Source: JBIOJM01 sp044450785 | GTDB lineage: Bacteria > Planctomycetota > Planctomycetia > Isosphaerales > Isosphaeraceae | Direction: 5' to 3' | NCBI GenBank assembly: GCA_044450785.1 | Contig: JBIOJM010000401.1 | Coordinates: 1-8,704 of the forward strand | Length of the DNA stretch: 8,704 bases | In this document: one piece after another, positions 1-4,314 of the stretch | Numbering within the stretch: the first letter of the stretch is position 1 | Layout of the letters: every line of letters begins with the position of its first letter | The notes under the pieces: model-generated | Database searches by the model: none | Seen by the model: the letters and a program-made list of their open reading frames with translations, nothing else | What the model was told of the DNA's origin: nothing | Program-made: the position numbers and the translations under genes

Positions 1-165
1 CACCGGCGTCCCCAGCCTCGCCGCGACGGGGACGGCCGGATCGAGCGGGGGTGCCGGCGTGCCGATCAGCGTCGGCTCGGGAGCCAATGATGCCACTGCC
101 GCGAGCATCCCTCTGGTCACTCGCAGCACGATCGCCAACGATGCTCTGAATCCACCTCCCCTCAT
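1..165 (-). CDS. Possible N-terminus of a secreted/membrane protein, cut by the window edge
   Basis: An ATG at 165 opens a minus-strand frame that stays open for 55 codons to the left edge of the window, so only the N-terminus would be visible. The translation begins with a basic stretch (MRGGGFRAS), then hydrophobic residues (LAIVL, then GMLAAVASLA), followed by a Pro/Ala-rich segment (PEPTLIGTPAPPLDPAVP). This resembles a signal peptide or membrane anchor followed by a low-complexity linker, although the arginines in the middle (RVTRG) make the hydrophobic core imperfect. There is no clear Shine-Dalgarno sequence before the ATG. An internal ATG at about 108 (MLAAVASL) is an alternative start. 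The complementary plus strand is also open here and shares the same wobble positions, so base composition does not separate the two. No family is recognised. The gene would be divergent from the MFS transporter. Confidence 0.35.
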   Translation of the reverse strand, partial: MRGGGFRASLAIVLRVTRGMLAAVASLAPEPTLIGTPAPPLDPAVPVAARLGTPV

Positions 166-500
166 CGGCCGTGCGTCCGGGGATCGATCCCCCGTCTTGC
201 CTGCCGGTCAGTTCTATCGGGGCGGCGTCCCGGAGACCGCGTCTGCCCCACCCTCGTCTGATACGCTTGGCGAACAGTCGAGCCGGTCCCCGCGCCAGAG
301 TCCTGTCGATTCGTCCCCGATTCGGCTGGGCGGTGCTCCGCCCCGCCTTGCGTCCGACGTCTCAATTCCCCTTTTCTGGGCCCTCTCCCGGCACGTGAAC
401 CGCTTGCCCCTGGATATGCCCACGGCCTTGGCGTAGCATCGCCCGCTCGCGGAAGTCGAATACCGCGACGCGGCCCGGATCAGCGGGGGCGCAAATCGTG
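166..500. other. Gene-free spacer between divergent genes
   Basis: This stretch of about 335 bases separates the possible minus-strand gene on the left from the MFS transporter. The open frames crossing it on both strands have compositions dominated by Arg, Ser and Pro, and none shows a domain or a convincing start. It probably holds the promoters for both flanking genes. I could not find a -35/-10 pair with acceptable spacing for either. The only notable element is a perfect palindrome at 179-192. Confidence 0.5.
179..192. repeat. 14-bp perfect palindrome in the divergent spacer
   Basis: The sequence GGGGATCGATCCCC is a perfect inverted repeat with no spacer. It lies 14 bases upstream of the possible minus-strand start at 165 and about 310 bases upstream of the MFS gene. 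A palindrome in a divergent spacer could be an operator for a dimeric regulator, but GATC-rich palindromes also arise by chance in high-GC DNA. There is no second copy in the spacer to support a regulatory role. Confidence 0.25.
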
Positions 501-1925
501 ATGAACGCGGACAACGAGATCGGACCGGCGAAGGGTTCCGCACCACCGCCGCGGTGGGCGATGACGACGTTCGTCGCCCTGTTCGCCATGAACATGCTCG
601 ACTACCTCGACCGCAACCTGCTGATGTCGATGCAGCCGCAAATTAAGGGTGAGCTGGGGATAACGAATTTCAAGTGGGGCCTGCTGACCAGTATCTTCCT
701 GGTGAGCTACTCGCTGTTCGGCCCGATCATGGGCTGGCTAGGCGACCGGTTCCGGCGGACCTGGCTGCTCGGTCTGGGGGTCGGCGTCTGGAGCCTGGCG
801 ACGATCGGCAGCGGGCTGGCGCGGAGCTACGGCCAACTGGCGCTGGCCCGGAGCGTGCTGGGGATCGGCGAGGCGACCTACGGCGTCATTGCTCCGACGA
901 TCCTGCTCGACCTGTTCGCCCGCGAGCAGCGGGCTCGCCTGATGTCGGCCTACTACCTGGCGATGCCGATCGGCAGCGCCCTGGGGATTAGCCTGGGCTC
1001 GGTCATCGCGTCGAAGCTGAGCTGGCACCTGGCGTTCTTCCTCGTCGGTGCGCCGGGGCTCGCCGCGGCGCTCTTGGCCCTCACGCTTCCCGAGCCGGTC
1101 CGGGGTGCGAGCGAGGGGGTCGATACCGAGCGGCTCAAGGCGTACGAGCGGGCCGGGGCGCGGCGCGAGGACTATCTCGGCCTGATGGTCAACGCGTCGT
1201 ACATCTACTCGGTTTTGGGCATGGCCGCCTACACGTTCGCGATCGGGGGGATGCTCGTCTGGGTGCCGAATTTCCTGTTCAGCACCCGCGGCTTCGACCA
1301 GGCGCGCGCGGGGACGATCCTCGGGGTCGTCACGCTCGGGGCCGTGCTGGGCATGTCGGCCGGCGGCTGGATCGCCGACCGCCTGGCCAAGTCGAAGCCC
1401 CAGGCGCTGTTTCTCGTCCCGGGCGTGGCGATGATCGGCTCGATCCCGTTCGTGCTGGCGGCGCTGTTTACGAACTCCGCGCCGGCCATCTTCGCCGCGA
1501 TCTTCCTGGCCGAGGCACTGATGTTCGTCAACACAGGACCTTGCAACGCGATCATCGCCAACGTGGTGCAGCCAAACCTCCGCGCAGCGGCGTACGCCAT
1601 CGCGATCTTCGCGGTTCACTTCCTCGGCGACATCTGGTCACCCTCGCTGATCGGCAAGGCGTCCGACCTGTTCGGCGACCCGGAGACGATGGCCGGCGCG
1701 TTCGGCCGGGCCTTGAACTCGATCGGCGCCGTGCCGACGCAGTTCGCCGGTCGACCGCCCGAGAACATTGTCGCCGGTCTGCTCGTGGTCGTGCCGGCGT
1801 TGTTGATCTCGGGGATCGTCCTCTTGATCGGGGCGCAATACCTACCCCGCGAGATGATGCTGATGCAGGCCAGACTCAAGGCATCGCCTCGATCGGCCAC
1901 TTCCGAGGAAGCCCCGGCGCACTGA
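501..1925 (+). CDS. MFS transporter, Spinster-like
   Basis: This is a complete 12-helix major facilitator superfamily transporter of the cytoplasmic membrane, 474 residues from the ATG at 501. A GTG at 498 directly before it is an alternative start, and neither has a strong ribosome binding site. Numbering from the GTG, helix 1 carries a DYLDR motif (35-39). The loop after helix 2 has the MFS signature GWLGDRFRR (79-87). Helix 4 has ARSVLGIGEATYG (117-129), and IAPTILLDLF (131-140) follows. A second copy of the signature, GGWIADRLAK, opens the C-terminal half. The YLDR/GIGEA.YG.IAPT combination is characteristic of Spinster proteins, whose eukaryotic members move sphingosine-1-phosphate or lysophospholipids; bacterial relatives are thought to be proton-coupled. 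A lipid-like or amphipathic substrate is therefore inferred, not shown. The tail after the last helix is short and hydrophilic. The gene stands alone on the plus strand and converges with the minus-strand block, with 99 bases between. Confidence 0.93.
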   Translation: MNADNEIGPAKGSAPPPRWAMTTFVALFAMNMLDYLDRNLLMSMQPQIKGELGITNFKWGLLTSIFLVSYSLFGPIMGWLGDRFRRTWLLGLGVGVWSLATIGSGLARSYGQLALARSVLGIGEATYGVIAPTILLDLFAREQRARLMSAYYLAMPIGSALGISLGSVIASKLSWHLAFFLVGAPGLAAALLALTLPEPVRGASEGVDTERLKAYERAGARREDYLGLMVNASYIYSVLGMAAYTFAIGGMLVWVPNFLFSTRGFDQARAGTILGVVTLGAVLGMSAGGWIADRLAKSKPQALFLVPGVAMIGSIPFVLAALFTNSAPAIFAAIFLAEALMFVNTGPCNAIIANVVQPNLRAAAYAIAIFAVHFLGDIWSPSLIGKASDLFGDPETMAGAFGRALNSIGAVPTQFAGRPPENIVAGLLVVVPALLISGIVLLIGAQYLPREMMLMQARLKASPRSATSEEAPAH

Positions 1926-2024
1926 TCGTCCGCTGATTCAGTGTGCGGTTTAGTGGAGACTCCTCGCCGAAGACCACCGGGCTGCGAACAAAGAGCCTCA
2001 GGTAGCGAAAAGGGGCGTAGGATG

Positions 2025-2576
2025 CTACCCGACACAGCAAAGAAAAAGGGCGAACGTCGACGCCGCGGACATCCCCGAGGCGACGATGAGGCAGGGAATC
2101 CGCCAAGCGATTCCTCGCTGTGCGACCATGCCCAGCCCCCCGATCACGGCCAGGGGGCTCATCGACAGAACGACCACCGCTACTGTGTAACCCGGCGAAT
2201 CGAACGCCACTTGGACCGCCCAATCGTTACCCATGATCAAGCCCGCGGGAAGGAAGACCGGCAAGAGAGAAAAGACCCTCAGGTGCGATGGAACCCACCA
2301 GTCGGGTGGGACCCACAAAAACCACAAGGCGGGCGGAAGATAGAGCGCCAGGGCGATCTGCCCGAGCGCAACGCGCATTTGCCGGCGGAGGATGTCTCGT
2401 CGCTGGGCGAGAGCGTAGAGGAAGAGAAGACCCACCGGAACGCTCAACCCCGGCCAGCGGAAGGACACCGCCAGCGCGGCCACCAGCAACATCATATCGA
2501 GGATCGAGACCCGAGGCCGGCGAACGCGCGCGAGCCGTTCCTCCATCGCCTCATTACTATCAACGTGTTCACTCAT
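2025..2576 (-). CDS. Hypothetical six-helix membrane protein
   Basis: The protein has 183 residues. The ATG at 2576 is preferred over a start 22 codons upstream because a GGGAGA ribosome binding site lies four bases before it. The N-terminus (about 22 residues) is charged and probably cytoplasmic (EERLARVRRPR). About six hydrophobic segments follow, near residues 25-40, 44-57, 68-88, 101-117, 131-150 and 159-180. Short basic loops (AQRRDILRRQMR, AQRGIAWR) suit cytoplasmic turns. A Trp/Pro-rich stretch (WFLWVPPDWWVPSH, 85-98) lies between the third and fourth helices. I recognise no enzyme or transporter motif. The arrangement, an Arg-rich start then a helix beginning VSILDMMLLVAALAVSFRWP, is reminiscent of small uncharacterised membrane proteins common in planctomycetes. 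It follows the WD40 remnant by 94 bases on the same strand and ends facing the MFS gene. The function is unknown. Confidence 0.75.
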   Translation of the reverse strand: MSEHVDSNEAMEERLARVRRPRVSILDMMLLVAALAVSFRWPGLSVPVGLLFLYALAQRRDILRRQMRVALGQIALALYLPPALWFLWVPPDWWVPSHLRVFSLLPVFLPAGLIMGNDWAVQVAFDSPGYTVAVVVLSMSPLAVIGGLGMVAQRGIAWRIPCLIVASGMSAASTFALFLCCVG

Positions 2577-2580
2577 TAGT

Positions 2581-2586
2581 TCTCCC
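2581..2586 (-). promoter_or_regulatory. Ribosome binding site of the small membrane protein
   Basis: On the minus strand the sequence reads GGGAGA-ACTA-ATG, a good Shine-Dalgarno match close to the start at 2576. It decides between this start and the longer in-frame alternative, which has no comparable site. Confidence 0.6.
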
Positions 2587-2670
2587 TCATTGATTCGGCG
2601 TTGATCGGGCGATGTCCATGTCCAGGCTGGTCGCTTCATCAAGCTCCCCGAGGGTGGCTGCGAGGCTTCC

Positions 2671-2922
2671 TCAACGTGGTTTCGGGCCGGGCTTCGCCGG
2701 ATCGTCGTCCAGTGGCCGGGCGTCCCACACCTTCACCGTCCTATCCAAACCGGCGGAGGCGAGCCGTTCGCCGTCGGGGCTGAACGACACGCTCAAGACA
2801 ACGCCGGTATGCCCCTTGAGGATGAGGGTTTCCTGGCCGGTCCCGGTGTCCCACACTTTCACCGTCCGGTCGTCACTGGCGGAGGCGAGCCGCTTGCCGT
2901 CGGGGCTGAACGCCACGCTATT
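2671..2922 (-). pseudogene. 3' remnant of a WD40-repeat gene (last two repeats)
   Basis: The frame encodes two WD40 repeats, NSVAFSPDGKRLASASDD..VKVWDTGTGQETLILKGHTGVVL and SVSFSPDGERLASAGLDRTVKVWDARPL, then a short polar tail (DDDPAKPGPKPR) and a stop at 2671. WD40 similarity begins abruptly at about 2922. The frame is open further upstream to an ATG at 3018, but the residues it adds (GRRSWPSRRR and so on) are an out-of-frame reading of the RDD-gene tail. That ATG has no ribosome binding site, so I treat the segment as a truncated gene end, not an intact gene. Two repeats cannot close a beta-propeller. At the DNA level it closely resembles the last two WD40 units of the kinase gene at about 5365-5550, including the final WDARPL, so it is a paralogous fragment. 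The tail differs from that of the kinase, which suggests a second WD40 gene once ended here. Confidence 0.75.
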
Positions 2923-3127
2923 TCGGCGGCGGCTTGGCCAAGATCGCCGCCCATTCTGAGGGGCTGCGATTGATGCTCTGACCTTTCCAGGCACTGCCGA
3001 GTCCGATATCATACCCATAAGTGATCGTCACCCCGATGACATCCATTTCCATGGCTTCTGGATCGTCGCTGAGGACGATCGATGCCACCTGCGTGGCTGC
3101 TGTTTCGAGGTCAACAGGCGGTTCCTT
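2918..3127 (-). pseudogene. Severed C-terminal part of the RDD protein, after the amber codon
   Basis: Directly after the TAG at 3130-3128, and in the same frame, 69 codons stay open to a second TAG at 2920-2918. The translation looks like a real soluble protein segment: it begins KEPPVDLETAATQVASIVLS, continues DDPEAMEMDVIGVTITYGYD and then has IGLGSAWKGQ and SPSEWAAIL. It has an alternating beta-like core (DVIGVTITYGYDIGLGSAW), normal composition and no frameshift. It contains no start with a ribosome binding site, so it is unlikely to be translated independently. The simplest reading is that it is the C-terminal end of the upstream RDD protein, cut off by a nonsense mutation. The terminal PPPK and the second stop lie at the junction with the WD40 remnant, so the original C-terminus may have been different. 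Confidence 0.65.
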
Positions 3128-3922
3128 CTAGACTGCTTTCGTGCGAAGGTACTTCGTATCTTTGAGTTTGCCACCGACGGTACTCACCTTCTTACCCACG
3201 AACTCCTCAGCCATGTGAACGTTGCCGGTCGCCTGGATACTCCTCTGGACCTTCAGCAGCCCGGGAAAGACGCCCTGCCGGCTGAGCTCGGTCGCCGCCA
3301 CACGTAGGCCGATCACGACCACAAGCCAGCCGCCGACGACGATCAGGTGAGGGCGCCAGATTGAGCCGACAACTTGACCTGGAGGAGTTGTCCGAATGAC
3401 GAACGTGCCCACAATCAGGTCGTGGTGGCTCTGACGCGTACGCCGATTGAAGATGAAGAGGTAGACGATCGCTCCGCCGAACCCCAACAGGATGAACACG
3501 ATGAGGTAGCCGATCGGAGACATCGTCGCGCTCGGAGGGATAACGAGACCATTCAGGAAAAAGGGAGCGCCCAGAACCGCATCTCGGAGGAAGGATCGAC
3601 CCGGGGAGATCGAGTGGCCGGAACGATCAACAACCTGGATCTTCATGATGCGCTTGCCGATGGTCTGCCCCCCGGCAATCGAGCTGTTCAGCACGCCGAA
3701 GTAGACGATCGCGACACAGAATCCGAGCAGGCGCCCCCACCCGCCAAGACGCGCCAAAGGATCGAACAAGCGCAGTCCGAGGACAACGCCCACCAAGCCA
3801 AGCAGCAGGCCGTCGAGAATGAAGGCCAGTAGACGCCTCCAGAATCCACTGATAACTCGTTGCCCAGGTGAGTGGTCCGCGAGATCCGATACGTCGAGAT
3901 CGAAGTTGCTCTTGATCGTCAT
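3128..3922 (-). CDS. RDD-domain membrane protein, truncated by an in-frame amber codon
   Basis: The protein has 264 residues from the ATG at 3922, chosen because GGGGAGG stands five bases upstream; the frame is open further but that extension looks non-coding. The RDD domain covers about residues 22-180. GFWRRLLAFILDGLLLG (26-42) carries the Arg/Asp pair, GGQTIGKRIMKIQVVDRSG (84-102) is the conserved loop, RSFLRD (109-114) follows, and RQSHHDLIVGTFVI (163-176) closes it. Membrane segments lie near 31-50, 63-80, 136-158 and 191-208, and a soluble tail starts at about 209. RDD proteins are small integral membrane proteins; some are implicated in ion transport, most are uncharacterised. Translation stops at an amber codon after TKYLRTKAV, but the frame continues as protein-like sequence for 69 codons, so the ancestral protein was probably about 334 residues. 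The membrane domain is intact, and the shortened protein may still be made. The gene lies downstream of the kinase on the same strand, 392 bases away. Confidence 0.82.
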   Translation of the reverse strand: MTIKSNFDLDVSDLADHSPGQRVISGFWRRLLAFILDGLLLGLVGVVLGLRLFDPLARLGGWGRLLGFCVAIVYFGVLNSSIAGGQTIGKRIMKIQVVDRSGHSISPGRSFLRDAVLGAPFFLNGLVIPPSATMSPIGYLIVFILLGFGGAIVYLFIFNRRTRQSHHDLIVGTFVIRTTPPGQVVGSIWRPHLIVVGGWLVVVIGLRVAATELSRQGVFPGLLKVQRSIQATGNVHMAEEFVGKKVSTVGGKLKDTKYLRTKAV

Positions 3923-3927
3923 ATCAA

Positions 3928-3934
3928 CCTCCCC
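3928..3934 (-). promoter_or_regulatory. Ribosome binding site of the RDD protein
   Basis: On the minus strand the sequence reads GGGGAGG-TTGAT-ATG, a strong Shine-Dalgarno match with a five-base spacer. It fixes the start at 3922 and argues against starts further upstream (up to 4090), whose translation is low-complexity and Arg/Pro-rich. Confidence 0.65.
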
Positions 3935-4170
3935 ACGGGCATCGAGGATAACGGGAGAATCAACCAGCCACCGCGGGCGGTCCACTGCAATGGGTGTTCC
4001 AGGACGCCGCTGGCGCGGCATGATGATCCAGCCGCGCTCAGTGTAACGGTCCGGCCGTTCCGGGACTCGTGAATTCCCGCCGATTCGCAACTCCCTGGCA
4101 ACCGTCCTGGCCTTGTCTCGAGGTCTCGCGCACAGTCTTTTTCACAACCCCTTCGCGAGAGGACTTTCCC
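3935..4170. other. Gene-free spacer upstream of the RDD gene
   Basis: This stretch lies between the RDD gene start and the integrase remnant. Open frames on both strands here show no domain or plausible start. It should carry the RDD promoter on the minus strand if the gene is not co-transcribed with the kinase. I saw no -35/-10 pair with normal spacing and no convincing terminator hairpin for the kinase transcript. Confidence 0.45.
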
Positions 4171-4266
4171 ATGACCACGCCGCTCCGTCAGCGGATGCTC
4201 CAGGAACTTCAACTCACCTGCCTGAGCGAGCGCATCCAGAAGGCCTTCGTCAGGAACCTCGCCCAG
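4171..4266 (+). pseudogene. N-terminal remnant of a tyrosine recombinase/integrase
   Basis: The ATG at 4171 is preceded by GAGAGGA (4157-4163) with a seven-base spacer, a good ribosome binding site. The first codons read MTTPLRQRMLQELQLTCLSE and then RIQKAFVRNLAQ. This matches the start of the SAM-like DNA-binding domain of phage-type integrases and IS-associated tyrosine recombinases, where the usual form is TPLRQRM..DLQLRGLS..TQ.AYVRAV.QLA. Similarity ends near codon 32. The frame stays open beyond, but only as an antisense reading of the kinase 3' end, and no catalytic domain (Arg...His-x-x-Arg...Tyr) is present. It is therefore a stump of a former mobile gene, broken just downstream of the kinase stop codon. 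The endpoint is approximate. The identification rests on motif recognition over about 30 residues. Confidence 0.6.
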
Positions 4267-4314
4267 ATCGTCCTCGATGCGCGGTCGGCGCCCTTCCCGC
4301 CAATCGGCCTCAAG

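Noticed and set aside
59..436. Plus-strand 125-codon open frame before the MFS gene
   Set aside because: Its composition is Ser/Pro/Arg/Ala low-complexity with no domain, signal peptide or ribosome binding site. It is typical of chance frames in high-GC DNA.
738..1619. 293-codon minus-strand frame inside the MFS gene
   Set aside because: It is very rich in Arg, Asp, Glu, Gln and His, as expected from the antisense of a hydrophobic membrane protein. The plus-strand transporter is unambiguous.
2001..2029. Hairpin GGTAGC...GCTACC between the convergent genes, as a terminator
   Set aside because: The stem is only six base pairs around a 17-base loop, has no T-run on either side, and overlaps the end of the small membrane protein gene.
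1941..2579. 212-codon plus-strand frame over the small membrane protein
   Set aside because: Its composition is highly charged and lacks hydrophobic structure, as expected for the antisense of a membrane protein. The minus strand has a good ribosome binding site and clear helices.
2923..3018. N-terminal part of the open frame leading into the WD40 remnant (start at 3018)
   Set aside because: It is an out-of-frame reading of the RDD tail with no ribosome binding site, so the apparent 115-residue protein is not a genuine gene.
3923..4090. N-terminal extension of the RDD protein to an ATG at 4090
   Set aside because: The extra 56 residues are Arg/Pro-rich without homology, while the start at 3922 has a strong Shine-Dalgarno sequence and leads directly into the usual RDD N-terminus.
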